In this document: piece after piece, positions 9,978-21,900 of the stretch | Layout of the letters: each line of letters starts with the position of its first letter | Numbering within the stretch: the first letter of the stretch is position 1 | DNA from: Tilletia caries | Taxonomy: Eukaryota > Basidiomycota > Exobasidiomycetes > Tilletiales > Tilletiaceae | DNA length: 64,000 nucleotides | NCBI GenBank assembly: GCA_032718865.1 | Contig: JALUTQ010000004.1 | Span: 2,108,001 to 2,172,000 of the forward strand | Direction of reading: 5' to 3' | Program-made: the position numbers and the translations under genes | The notes under the pieces: model-generated | What the model was told of the DNA's origin: nothing | What the model saw: the letters and a program-made list of their open reading frames with translations, nothing else | Databases searched by the model: none

Positions 9978-12900
9978 TCACTCTTCTGGTTGAGGTCCCG
10001 TGCCGAGGCGAGCACGAATGCGTGATCGGTAGAGCTTGACGTGCGAGGGGTGAATGGAGGAGGGTAAAGCCGTGCCCTGCATCGTCGTCATCCAGACTCC
10101 GCCGTTGATCGTCTGCCAGAGCACCTTGAAGGGGCCGACCCAGTTGTCCTGCAACTTGACTTCCGCTTCGTGAGAGCTGATGCCCTTGAAGTTCCGGACG
10201 AGCACGAGTTGACCGGGCTGGAAGCTGGGCATTACAAGGGACTCTTGGAGATTTCGGCGAGCAACAGCGCGTTCTCGGTCGGTGCTCTTGCTCTTGCGAG
10301 CGAGCTCGAGCAGCTCCTTGTGAGTGCCGAGTCGAGCGACGCGTTCGGCGATGGCGGCAAGGAGAGCATCCTCGTCGTCCTTGATGACCGCGTATTTTTG
10401 GACGAGTTCCGGACTGGAGAGATCGATGGGCAGCACAGGCTCGTGCGCGTGCAGAGCAGAGAGAAGGGACTTGCTCCGTACTGACGGCGAATTGACGTTC
10501 GATCGATCCAGCAGGCCAAACTGTCGACTTCTGGCCAGGGAGCTCCAAGCGTGCGAGCTGCATGAACAATCGCTTCCTTCAATGGCGGGTGACCTCGCTC
10601 GACTGCGCCGTTTGCTCGAGGGTTGTAGACGCTGGTCCTTGTGATATCGATCTTGTATTTGTTGAGCAGCTCGTCGACAACACCTTTGAACTCAGTGCCT
10701 TGATCAGTTGTGACCTGAATGGGTAACCCATGTCGCGTGAAGACATCCTTGACCAGAAATCGCGCGACCGAACGCGAAGACTTGTGCCGCAGAGCTCGAG
10801 CTTCAACCCAACCGCTCAGATCGTCGCGGGCTACGACGAGGTAGCGTTGACCGAGCGCCTTGGGCAGGTAGGTGATGTCGAGCCCGATTCTCTGCCATGG
10901 ACCAGGGGCAATTGTCGGCCGAATCTCGACCTCCTTGTGACCCTTCTCTCGCCGCTGGCAGGAGTCACACGTCTTGATCCACTCACGTACATCCAGGAGG
11001 AGCTTCTTCCAGAAGTACCGCTCTTCAAGAATCCTTGCAGTCGTCAATACCCCTTTGTGACCGCTCTCCTCGTGTGCCATCCTCATAAGCCGCTCCTGCT
11101 GCTCCTTGTCGTCGACCACCAGACGACCGGCGCCTTCGATTCCACCGCGCCGCCACAGGCAGTCGTCGACCACGAAGTACCGCGAGGCCTTGCGCAGGAA
11201 CGCCTTGTTGACGGCATACGTGCTCGCTGAGGGGGGCTTCTTGCCGTCCTTGAGGAAAGTGAGGATCTCCTGGTGCTCTTGTGAGAGGTCGAGCGGGCGC
11301 GAAGGCGGGGAGTCTGGCGACGGGGCTCCGTCCTCGACCTGCAGAGCAGTGAGAGGGAGCTGGAGGAAGGAAGGGACAAGGAGATTGGCTGCAGGCGAGC
11401 TCGACAGTACCAGGTACGAGTCGTTGAGCTTAGCAGTGATCCACCCGTCGTCGTCTGTCACCGCGTCGTCATCAGGCTGCACTGGGCGACGAGAAAGGCC
11501 GTCGGCGACAGCGTTGTCCTTCGCCTTCACGTGCAAGACTTCGAGGTCGAAGAGCAGAATGTATGCGAGCCATCGAACCATCGCGGAGTTAGGTAATTCC
11601 GGATTTGCGAGCATGCCTTTGACGAAACCGGCGTCTGTCCGCACGATGACCCGGGTTCCCCACAGCCAGTGACGGAAGTACTTGAGAGCGCGGAACACCG
11701 CGTATAGCTCGCGCTTCGCCTGTGAATAACCTTGCTCTCTCTCGTTGAAGGGCAGCGATCCGTAGCGAGCAACCCGGATCACTTCCTCATCGTTTTCCTG
11801 GCCAAGCCAGAATCCGCAAGCGAGAGGTCCTGCGTCGACTCCGAGCTGAATCGGCTTCATGTCGTCGCTGTATTTGAGCTCAACGAGGCATGTCCTCTCC
11901 GCGATAATGCGTTTGACTTCGTCCATCGCCGCTTGTTGTTCCGGACCCCAGTGGAAGCTGACTCCCTTCCTCGTAAGCTGAGTGAGTGGCTGAATGAGGA
12001 GCAAGTAGTCCGGGACCCACGCCCGAGCCTGTCCGGCGAGCCCAATGAAGCTTCGTACCTCCGAGACACTGCTGCAGCGAGTCCATTTCAGAACCGCATC
12101 AACCTTGCCCTTGGAGACGCGACGACCCTCAGGACTGACCTCTTGTCCCAGAACCTCGACAGTGCGGCGAATGGGCGCCATCTTGCGAGCCGACACTGTC
12201 ATTCCTGCCTTCCCGATGCGGAAGAGGACACGGTGAAGCTTGGTCAGGTACTCGTAGATGAAGCGTCGGAAATTCGGATTATCAGGGATAGGCTCGTCGT
12301 CGTAGGTGCTGTCTGGGCCAGGGATGAAGGTATCATCGACATACACCTTTCCGTCGGGACCAACGATTGCCACGACGATAAAGTGGAAGACAACACACGA
12401 ATTTGTGCCGCCTTGTGGTAGACGAGTGTGCCGCAGACGACCGAGCTCGGTCTCGAACGTGGTGAGGTCTCGAGATTCCACAGCAAGCCAGACCTGATCA
12501 AACCCCGAGAAGTGATCGAGGCTTCCGATGCATGCCTTGCCGCTGAGCTCGCCGACGAACTGATCAATCTGCGGGAGTCTGCCGGGAATTCGCTTCGTGA
12601 CTCCGTTGAGAGGCTGCAAGTCGTGCACAATCCGGTAGTCTCCAGCAACCTTCTTCATCACCGCAAGCCATCGACTCGTGTACCCAGCTGACGAGGCCTC
12701 GTACAGTCCCGAGTCGATCTTGCTCTTGAGGATGCCGAGAACCTTCTCTTTGATCGCTGCCGGTACGGGAATGTTCCTCATGTTCCACAATTCGTGCTCG
12801 GTGACTGGAATCGTTACAGGAGGCACTATGGCTGGGTCAACTACGCCTTTCTCGGACTCATCAAAGGCCATGGCCATCTCGTTGCTCACCAGCACCCACT

Positions 12901-14042
12901 TCAGCAGGTCCATCTCGTCGGGGAGAAGTAGACCGTCCGGGTCGAGCTTGAGCTCTGCGAGTCGCTCGAGCGTCAGTCTCTTGCCGGGCTGAAGTGGAGG
13001 TGCGATCGAGGGGAGCTTGATCATGTCGTCCTCGTAGTCGGGCGGAATGTTGACCTGGACTCGATCGTGCTCAGTAATGTTCTCCGCGACGGACCGAACC
13101 TTGCGCGCGACCGGCTTGTATGCTGCGAGCACTGAAGGTTGGTGAGCAGGGGTCCTCGTGGTCCGTTCTCTGGCCAGCAATGCTTGCTCCTCGTCAGCGT
13201 CCTCTCGCCTGAGTACTCTACCCAGCTCGTCCTCACAGAGCAGATGCGAGACTTCACGAACCACGTCATGCACAGACAACCGGTAAGAGGAACGGGGGTC
13301 AGATTGCTCGGATGGGAAGGCAATAAAGGAGTGTGTGGCGGTAGTGACAGGATCGTGGATAGTGATGAGGAGGCCTTCGTCTGCGTCGCGGTTGATGCAG
13401 CGGACAGTGCGTTGCCAAGGGCGGCCGAGGAGGAGCTCGTACGTGCAGTTCTCGATCACATGGAGGTGAATACGAGCGACAACACCGCCGCAGTTGACGT
13501 CGACGTTCCGAACAATGTGGTTCAGGGAAGAAGAACGTCCGTCCGCCGTGCGCATGCTGCTGTTGTAGGTGGTGAGCGGTAGGCGCAGGCGTTCGCAGGC
13601 TGAGCGACTGATGACGTTGATCTCCGATCCCGAGTCGATGATCGCCGTGATGGGCATGCCCGAGACGCGACACTCCACCTTTCCAACTCCGCATGACATC
13701 AACGACACGTTCACGTCCGGCTCTACCACAGTAACGTCCCATCCGTCTTCTCCTGTACCAGAATCGAAGGCATTGACGTCGAAGTTCTTGTGTCGCTGCA
13801 GCATCGGTCCGAGGATCTTCTGCACTTCGGGAGACGCGAGCAGGACTCCAGTGGGCACTGTGATGGGGTTCTCGATGAGCTTCTGCAGCACCGAGGCGGG
13901 GGGGGGGGTAGGCCTTGCTGATCTCGCTCGTAAGCGTGTACCGACGAGGGGGCTGGCGGCGCTTCTCACCTCCAGCGTCCGTCATCGCTGTGTCTCCCAC
14001 GACTGAGGGAGCAGCCTGGGACGGTGGGGCAGCGGGTGCCAC
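9978..14042 (-). pseudogene. Ty3-like polyprotein (PR-RT-RNase H-IN), canonical order
   Basis: The main frame runs 13969-10232. Protease has IIDSGSE near residue 112. A divergent RT shows VDD in place of the YxDD centre (KVYVDDTFIPG). RNase H is complete and in the normal place: VDAGPLACGFWL, then KRELYAVFRALKYF, then RTDAG and NAVADGLSRRP. Integrase follows with HKGV..CDSCQRR zinc-binding residues and a DDE core (GLDITYL, TTDQGTEF, NGAVERGH). The last 150 residues (RNFKGISSHEAE, VGPFKV) are in another frame, 10436-9978, so one frameshift lies near 10445. A run of nine G at about 13899-13907 causes another: the N-terminal segment ending RYTLTSEISKAYPPP (14042-13910) is in a different frame. 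Open sequence continues upstream to about 14290. LTRs were not found. Confidence 0.85.
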
Positions 14043-14291
14043 GGGCGCGGCGAGACTAGGCGCAGTTACTGCAGGAGCAGCAGGAGCGGGAGTAGGTGCG
14101 AGAGACTGCTGTGCTGCGCCGGCGGCTGCTGAACGAGTGCGAGAGGACGGTCCGAGTCTAGGTGGTGGTGTGACCGTACGATCATACGGGCCAGAGCGAG
14201 GAGTTGGCTGATCACCGTGTCGACCTTCACACCAGTGACTCGGTGGGGCCGTTCGACGTAACGTATTTGTGGGAAGTGGGAACAGTCTCAG

Positions 14292-15527
14292 TCACTGATA
14301 CTCACGTAAGAATTGGGCCAGACGCTCGTTGCCATTGCTTTGCGGACGAGTGTCGGACATCGCCGTTCGCTGGGCCTCCCTGTCGTCAGCGTCCCCTGTT
14401 TGATCGAGTGCGAAGGGTCGCTCGGCGTCCTCGCGCGTGCGACGACAGGTTCGGACCGGGCGGCGGCGCTGGCCCATATGTGTGTTTGTAGCGAGGGTAG
14501 CAAGCGGCCATTCGTTGGGGTAGAGTCGGTGAAGGCGGTCTGCTGCCACCTGGTTGTAAACCAAGTATGGTGTCATTACCGCAGCATGCTCCCTGATGTA
14601 ACGTTTGAATGCATCACTTGACCACCGACCGTGAAGCATGACACGTTCTGGTGGGACGCCACCAGTGAGCAGGGTCGTGCAGCCGCCGATGCGCATCGAG
14701 TGGCCATGGAGACCATTGATTCCGGCTCGCTTCGCCATGGCTCCTACTGTGCTAAGAAATTTCGTTCTGGAAAGCGGGATCAGCTTGCCCGTGCCCCTGT
14801 ACGCAAAGAGGGGCGTCTTCGCCTCCGCCTTTTGATTCACACACGGTGATAGTTCCAAGTGCTGGCTTAGCAAGCGTACGGGGTCGCACGTTTCGTTCTG
14901 ATGCGCGATTACGACTGTCTCGCCAGTGGGCATGGTTTTGGTACGAGGGAGCTTGAGAGTGAACGTTGGTACCGCACCAAACGTTACTGACTGGACCACG
15001 TGCGCTCTAGTGATGTTGTACTGTCGCTGTTCTTTGTCGCTGCTGGTCACAAGTTCTCCGAGTCGGCACAGGCCCCAGAAGCCCGTCGCAGCTGCTGCAA
15101 TTACGGCAAGCTCCAAAGGATCGCCTGGCTTTGCTGCTCGCGTGAGCGTGTCGAGCCATTCGACAGTCATTGGCTCGCGAGGGGGACGGGGATCGGGCTG
15201 GAGGTTGAGGACTCCTCGGCGTATGAGAGCGAGTCTTTCTTCCTTTGGAAGCCACGGAAGGTCGTTCACAGTGTGCCAGGCTTTGATCCCCGAGATCCAA
15301 TCGCTCAGGTAGCTGCCGCTCTTCGTACCGGCTTGCATTGCGACCCAGTGCTCGACCAAATGGGCAGCTGCTGGCTCGCGATGCTTCTCCGGAATCTTGT
15401 GCTCGTCGCAGTATCGATGCCATTGAGCCAGGGCGGTGCTGTAATTCCGAACCGTCCCTGCCGCGTACCCCGCCAGTGCCACGTCCCGCATGACCTTCGA
15501 CGATGCCCTGGTAGCCCTTGCTGCCAT
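14292..15527 (-). CDS. Tyrosine recombinase (Crypton/DIRS-type integrase)
   Basis: Single frame encoding a tyrosine recombinase. An N-terminal SAM-like core-binding region (TVRNYSTALAQWHRYCDEH, VEHWVA, LSDWISGIKAWH) precedes the catalytic domain. Catalytic residues are visible in order: Arg in GLCRLGEL, Lys in LPRTKTM, HxxR in HSMRIGG, His/Trp in HGRW and nucleophile Tyr in FKRYIREH. It would cut and rejoin DNA by a 3'-phosphotyrosine intermediate. I chose Met at 15527 because sequence upstream is basic and low in similarity to the family. The frame itself is open to 16208, but its first 97 codons are MITE sequence. The C-terminus ends in LAQFLREYQ where a GTGAGT donor-like site overlaps, so splicing toward the Ty3-like ORF downstream is conceivable. 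The complete active site suggests recent function. Confidence 0.8.
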   Translation of the reverse strand: MAARATRASSKVMRDVALAGYAAGTVRNYSTALAQWHRYCDEHKIPEKHREPAAAHLVEHWVAMQAGTKSGSYLSDWISGIKAWHTVNDLPWLPKEERLALIRRGVLNLQPDPRPPREPMTVEWLDTLTRAAKPGDPLELAVIAAAATGFWGLCRLGELVTSSDKEQRQYNITRAHVVQSVTFGAVPTFTLKLPRTKTMPTGETVVIAHQNETCDPVRLLSQHLELSPCVNQKAEAKTPLFAYRGTGKLIPLSRTKFLSTVGAMAKRAGINGLHGHSMRIGGCTTLLTGGVPPERVMLHGRWSSDAFKRYIREHAAVMTPYLVYNQVAADRLHRLYPNEWPLATLATNTHMGQRRRPVRTCRRTREDAERPFALDQTGDADDREAQRTAMSDTRPQSNGNERLAQFLREYQ

Positions 15528-15916
15528 AGAAGACGAGACAGGGAGCCATTTGGAAAAGCGCTGCGACGCCAGCTTCGTCTTCGGCCTATTTGACGTGACA
15601 CTGGTGACAATCTGCTTGCTCTTGAAGATTCGAGTTTTGATGCTTGCGCCACTTTTGCGTTTTCTGGTGGGGAAGGGGGCAACCTCTCGCTTCTTCTCCT
15701 TCCATCTTTGCACCAGTTTGCTCCATGGCCGAGCCTTGTCAGGTACGGCTGTAGCTGCAGTAGCGTGCGATCTTTCTGGTGCTGTGTTCTTGCGCGAGTC
15801 CGGATCGTCACCGCCTCCTGTGCCATCACCAGCTGCCTGAGAACCACTCGGATAGGGAACCGGAAAGGGGTAAGGGTGGGAGGCGACCGATGGCTTTGTC
15901 GTGCTTGCCTCGAGAC

Positions 15917-16675
15917 TAAGGATGAGCACGGAGTAAGCCCCGGAGCGGCTTTGCAGGAGCGCCCCGGTTATCCGAGGCCGCACTCCGGGAGAGCCGGGAG
16001 TACGGAGTGAGAATCGGGAGTTAACCTCACCGTTGCCGGAGTGCGGAGCTGACTTTTGAGCATTGTAGGAAATTCCCCGGAGTACAGAGCTGACCTCTGG
16101 GCGTTGCGAAAATTCCCCGGAGTACGGAGTAAATACCTGCGAAATGTGACGGAGTACGGAGTTACCCCCGGAGTCCGGGGCGCTCCGGGGCCTCCACATT
16201 TTTCTCATAAGGAAGGTATATTGCTATAAACATGGGTATGTTGGGGTCAATTTTCAAAATTTATTTTCACAAATCTCATCTCGCAGTCTAAATCTGACCA
16301 AAACAGCTCTTCAAGCGCTCTCAGACTGTTCTCTTAAGCACAGCTGCTACAAGATTGATCACCAGCATACACATTTCTAAAATTATACCATATTTTGGGA
16401 TTTGTGAGATTATCTCCCGGAGTACGGAGCTCCCCCGGATTATCCGGGCTCCGTAGCTACGGAGTACGGAGTAGACTTTCTGAAACACTTCATAATTTGA
16501 CGGAGCGCGGAGTAAGTTTTCTCTGGTGCTCCTTATCGTGACGGAGTACGGAGTACGATGCTGGTGTAACTCTGAAAAGAGACGGAGCGCGGAGCACCAC
16601 AGAAAGTCAGCGGAGCGCCCCGGAGTATGGGCCCGGGAGTACGGAGCACTCCGGGGCGCTCTGAGCTCATCCTTA
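15917..16675. mobile_element. MITE family A, copy 2
   Basis: Same termini (TAAGGATGAGC...GAGCTCATCCTTA) and nearly the same 760-bp body as copy 1 at 755-1514. Flanks CTCGAGAC (left) and TCATACAC (right) do not match, unlike copy 1, so one flank has been exchanged or deleted. Its left part is translated in frame with the adjacent tyrosine-recombinase ORF. Confidence 0.88.
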
Positions 16676-16900
16676 TCATACACTTATCTTTCACGTAGCT
16701 ATTCTATGTCTTGTTTCTCTCTCTCTCTCCACGCAAGCAACTATATCATTCGTTGCTTTCTGCTTCTTGACCCTCCAATCCCTCTTCGTTCTCCAGCTCT
16801 GGATTCAATCCGACGTCGGCTTCTGGATCGTTGCCCTCCTTTTCCCAACGAGAGAAATTTAACCCGTGTTCTCGCTGTATCCTAACCCTCTCCTCGCTCG

Positions 16901-18180
16901 TCAGCCAGTCCCCGGCTCCGATTCCTCGTCCACCCGCACGTTGTGGAGCACAAAGCACGCCCAAATCCAACAGGCTGCGCGTTGCTCCCCCAGCGCATCC
17001 TTCAGGCTGATCGGAAGCGCGCGAAGAGACTGCCAGCGCAGCTTGAGAAGCTCAAACGCGTGCTCGACAAGAACGCGGCGACAGGAAGCGTGCTGGTTGA
17101 AGCCGATCTAAATGAGAAAGGGGAACATCAATCAGATTATATTCTTGTGAGGTGCGAGAGGGAGAAAGGAAGGAAACACTGACCTGCGCCGCAGAGACAC
17201 TGCTTTGCCCTCTGAAGCGGCGGAACAACGAGACGAGGTGCGCGTCGGACGTGTAGCCCGAGTCGCTCAAAATGAACTCGTCCTTTGAGAAGTGATGATC
17301 AGGGTTTTGCGCGAGCGCGCTTGCCCTGTACACACGCTGGTCGTGGGCGGACCCAGGGAAGCCAAGATGCAGAAAACAAAATCGTAGATTGTAATCGACC
17401 ACGGCCAGGATGTTGTAGGAATGCATATGATGCCGATTGAAAAAGTCGGCAGCATCGTGACGGGCAGGAGCTCCGATGAAATTGACGTGGGTCCCATCAA
17501 TGAAGCCGACGCAGCCGGCGAGCCCGTGATGGTCGCTAAGCTCTTGACGCAGCTGCTGACGCTCCCTGCCGTCGGCCACCACACGTACGTCGATTCTACG
17601 GCAATCAGAGCGCAGAGAACTCGATCTGTCCACGCAACGACAGTACCCTCTACAAAATGAGATTGAAATTGTCAGCAACTGAGGGGAGAAGATTTAGCGT
17701 GCCGTACTCCATGACCCCTGTTCTGATAGCCCACAGACAAACCGGAGACCCCAAAACGCTCTGCAAGGTGAAAAGCAGTGGCACCCATGCCCGAGTGAGC
17801 AAGGCACCAAAGCACCAAAAGAACTTGATATTCGACAGGCTGCTCAGGACGACCGCGCCGCTTTTGAAAAAAAATAATTGTCGGGGGCGAGAAGCGACGA
17901 CCGAGTCAAACTAACTCTTGGTGACCCGAAATCCGCGTCTGAAATCCTCGTCGTTCCAAGAGAGATGCTCTTCAAAACAACGATGCGTGTCTCGATGGCG
18001 CTGTTCCTCCGCCGGACGTCTCCGAGACAGGTACCGACTGCCCTCAACGTGGTCGAGGGCCTCCTCGCACTCGTCGATCTCATTCTCCAATCCTTCATCC
18101 ACTGCGGCTGCCGATACCAGCAGACGAAAGTATCTTGATAACGCCTGTATCAGACGAGCGCGCTTGGAGAGGTTGGGCAT
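16901..18180 (-). pseudogene. PIF/Harbinger transposase with introns (frameshifted)
   Basis: DDE transposase of the Harbinger type (DDE_Tnp_4 fold). The N-terminal part 18180-17914 has a basic helical region. A middle exon near 17860-17720 has a helix-turn-helix-like HLAERFGVSGLSVGY. The catalytic core 17560-17184 has GFIDGTHVNF (first Asp), LHLGFPGSAHDQRVY (second Asp) and ILSDSGY. A 76-bp intron (17108-17183, GTCAGT...TTTAG) leads to the last exon, which holds VEHAFELLKLRWQSLRALPI (catalytic Glu) and ACFVLHN before a stop at 16901-16903. A shift between WWP and GRERQQLRQ near 17570 breaks the frame. The partner Myb-like protein normally encoded by Harbinger elements is not visible. No terminal repeats identified. 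Confidence 0.8.
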
Positions 18181-18219
18181 GTCGGGGGAGGATGATGAAG
18201 AGAATGAGATGATGTACAT

Positions 18220-18803
18220 TGATGATGAGGAAGAAGATCAGACACGTCGCGTCGGAGCGCGTCATGCGTGTGTCCTACACGTGGAAGCCGCGTGGAAAAC
18301 ACGTGGCTGTGCCGCAGTGTCAGTGCCACTTCCTTACCGCTCAAGCACCATCGGTCCGACCTCAACGCCGTTCACTCCAGCTCCAACTCCTTTCCTTTCC
18401 GCTTCCTCCATCTTCCAGCTACCGTCTCGTTCGCCGTCTCCGCTTCGTTCCTCTTCGCTCTCTGCTCTCCCGCTTTCTCTGTTCCTTCCTCTCCTCGCTC
18501 ACTCACACCGTCACCCTCTTTTCGCTCGCTCTGCTTCGTACTCTACTCCTGAAGATTCTCCTTCACCATTTCCAGTTCTCTTCTACACAATGTCTATATA
18601 TCCCCAGCTTTCTGGACACTTGGAATGGATTCGGACAAGCCTTTTCCACTCTCACTTCACACTCACTTACTTTCCTCTCTCATCCGGATACGAACCGACA
18701 GCAGCGAAGTTTGGAGGGTTTTGGGTCACTCAATAATTACCTCTAAAATGACAAACTTTGGACCATAATCAGGGTTGAACATGATATCATAGTATACTGG
18801 TTT
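18220..18803. other. CT-rich plus-strand region, no recognised gene
   Basis: Overlapping plus frames up to 272 residues are open here, but they are Ser/Leu/Pro-rich products of a pyrimidine-rich strand and show no domain. It may be the 5' flank of the minus-strand Harbinger gene. Confidence 0.4.
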
Positions 18804-18965
18804 CAGGGGCTCGGGTAGTATACTCCATGCTACCTTTGGTCGTCGGGAGGGCGAAGGTAGTATATAGGGTAGGATGGTATGGTATAGTATTTCCTATAAT
18901 ACTACTATACTCCAAGGCCAAAAAGGGGTAGTACTATAGTATTATAATGTTTCTACTATAGTATG
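18804..18965. mobile_element. MITE fragment with GTAGTATAC / TACTATAGTA words
   Basis: Begins CAGGGGCTCGGG, like the CAGGGCTCGGC end of the complete MITE at 60230-60910, and is dense in self-complementary TACTATAGTA and AGTATACT words. It stops abruptly against the 3' end of Ty3 element 2 with no matching right terminus, so it is truncated or marks the deletion that removed the element's 3' end and LTR. Confidence 0.6.
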
Positions 18966-21900
18966 CGCCGCGAGCGTTCCTAGGTCAAAGTTGCGGAGAC
19001 CAGGCGGAGGACGACGGCTGCGGACGGAAGAAGACACGCGCTCGGAATTCAGCCCGTCGACCACATCACGACGCGACACGGGATCGAGGGATGGCGAGGT
19101 GCAGGCGGAGGGCGGATCCGGTGCATCCTCAACGACGCGAACAGGAGGAGGAGACCCGGCGCGAGCAAGAGCGAAGGGGTCGGGACTGGGCGGCACGAGG
19201 TCCAACTGCTCGACACTCATGACCGGATCGACCGCCACTCCCTCCGGCAGCAACAGGCGGACGCGATGCGGCGAGAGTACCTCGTCAACGACGAACGGGC
19301 CGCTCTTGCGTGCATCAAGCTTCGACCCCACCGCGCCCGGGATCGGCCGGTCCGCCAGACGGACAAAGACGCGATCACCAGCTTGGATCGGTGGCAACGG
19401 AGCCTGCCGAGCGTCATAACGGCGCTTCTGTTCCCGCCGAGCCGACACCATGGCCGCCCGAGCGTCCTCAAGGTGCTCATGAGCAGCAGCAAGCCGCTCA
19501 GGGAACGACGCAACGCCGAGGTGCTCCGCGTCGTCGAACACAGCGTGCACGATGGACGGATGCGACACGAAGACGAGGTCAAACGGCCGAACACCCGTCG
19601 ACACCGCGGGGGAGGAGCTAATCGCCAGTTCGGCCGCGGGCAGGGCGCGTTTGTCCCAATGCGCCGCAGAGTCCACAGAGAGCGCCTGCAAAACCTTCTG
19701 AACCGTCTGGATCGAGCGCTCAACAGCGTTGGCTTGCTGATGGTACTGCGTCGACGGGGTGAGTGTTGCGCCCAAAGAGGCAGCCAGCGCAGCCATCCTG
19801 GCTCCAGTCATGCGTGCTTCGGAGTCACTGACGATGCGCTGCGGTCGCCATCTCATGCGCAGGACGCGATCACTCACGATGGCCGCAATCCCATCGGCCG
19901 TCACGGTGTGATGACAGGGCGTCAGCAGGACCATTCGCGAGAAGGTATCGAGGATGGCAAGGGCAGCATCGTTTCCGGAACGCGACAACGGCAAGCCCAG
20001 GACCAGATCGATGGAGATGCGTTCGAAAGGACCCGACGCGTCGTTGTCGATGTCGAGACTGCCCGTCTTCGGAACCGACTTGGTCCGTTTGCAGACTCCA
20101 CAATGCTTGACCCAAGCACGAACCGCCGTAGACAGCGAGGGTCGCCAAAACCGCCGACTGATGGCCAGGAACGTCTTGACGAAACCAAAGTGGCCCGTCC
20201 CATCGTGTGCCGCTCGAAGAATGGTGGGCAAGCCCGCCTCCGGCAAGGCCAACTTGTCATCCGCGCATCGTATCAGGACACCGTCACGAAGCACCCAACC
20301 AGGACGAGAGTCCGGTGACTTCTCCAAGTCTCGCAGCATCAGTCCGAAGACACGGTCATCGCGCAGCCACTGTGTCCACCGGGCGCGTGCCACGGACGGA
20401 GGAAGGAGAGGGACCGCTAAGTGAGCAAGGGTGGCGGCGGACGAAGACTCGGAGAGGGTCTCGTGGGTATCGTCCTCGATGCAAACCTGGTGCAGGATCG
20501 CAGCAAAAGCCTCCTTGCTAGCATCCACGTACAGAATGTACGGGTGGGCCGGATTCGGATGGGCGAGGACGGGCGGCTGACTGATGGCGGCCTTTAGAGC
20601 ATCAAAGCTACGCTGCTGCTCGTCAGCCCACGGAATCGACACGCGCGAGGCCACGGCAGTCTTGCCCTCCACGCTGACGAGCCGAGACTGGTCATCCGAT
20701 GTTTCGTATCACCAACCCCGCAGCAGACGCGTCAGGGGCTCGGCTACCTCGGCAAATCGATGCAGAGATAGATGACGGCCTGCTGCCAACGTAAGGGTCC
20801 GAGGACGTGATCCATCAAGCGTTGGAAGACCGAAGGGGCGTTCCGCAACCCAAAAGGAACCATTTTGTACTGGAAGAGACCGCGATGGCAGATAAACGCC
20901 GTCTTCCATCGGTACTCTTCACGCACGCCGAGCTGGTGATACCCGCGGATGGCGTCGAGGGCGCTCAACCATTTCTTGCCCGACAGCGTCTGGAAAACGG
21001 AGTCAATCGTCGGCAAAGGGTACCGATCCGGGATCGTGTGCGTGTTGAGCTGTCGGTAGTCAACGCAGAAGCGCCATTTGGCCTGCTGCTTGACCATGAT
21101 GACCGGGAAAGACACGGAGCTATGAGATGGCTCGATGACGTCCCAGTCAAGAAGCTGGTCAATGGCGGCGTCCATGGCGTGCCGCTTCTCGGGACTGGCA
21201 CGGCGAGGGGCCTCGGGGAGGAGATTGGCGTCAGGGCGGAGCGGGATTGCCATGTCAAACCCGACAACGCGACCCGGGCGACCGTCCAGGGCGAACGCAG
21301 CATGGTGGCGACGGAGCAACGCGAGAACCTCGGGAGGCGCCGTGCCGGACGGGTCCACGCCAATGCGGAAGGCATCGTCGAACACCGACGTGGCTGCGTC
21401 CTGGATCAGCGTATTGTCGACATCCTCTGTGCCGGCGAACACGTCCAACGGAACGCCCGGAGCAGAAGCGAGATCGTCCGACGCCGACGCTTCGGTCGCA
21501 GCCAACGGGTATTCCTTCACGTGCGAAGCAGCCGTCAGCCGGAACACCTCTACGGACGCGCGGACAACATCCCCGACGCGTGCCGCGACTGCGTCCGCAA
21601 TCACGGTCCCCTTGCCGAGCAGGTGAGCAGACGATCCGTAGTTGCCGAGCAGAACGAAGGCACGGGGCTGATGAACCATCACTCCGGAAGGACCTGTGAG
21701 CCGAACAGATTCGTCAGGCGACACCGTAAGACGAGGCAGAACGGCGTAATCGACGCCTGGTGCCAGCGAAGAAGCCCCGACGGGTACCCATGCTTGGAAA
21801 CCAGGTTCCAGCACGATGTCCTCCGCGACGACCAAGGTCAGATCAGCGATGGGTGGACCGTCCACGCGCTCGGAAACAGCAAAGGTGAAAGGACCCACGC

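Noticed and set aside
14292..16208. Full 638-residue recombinase starting at 16208
   Set aside because: The first 97 codons coincide exactly with a MITE whose other copies give the same N-terminal peptide; the native start must be downstream.
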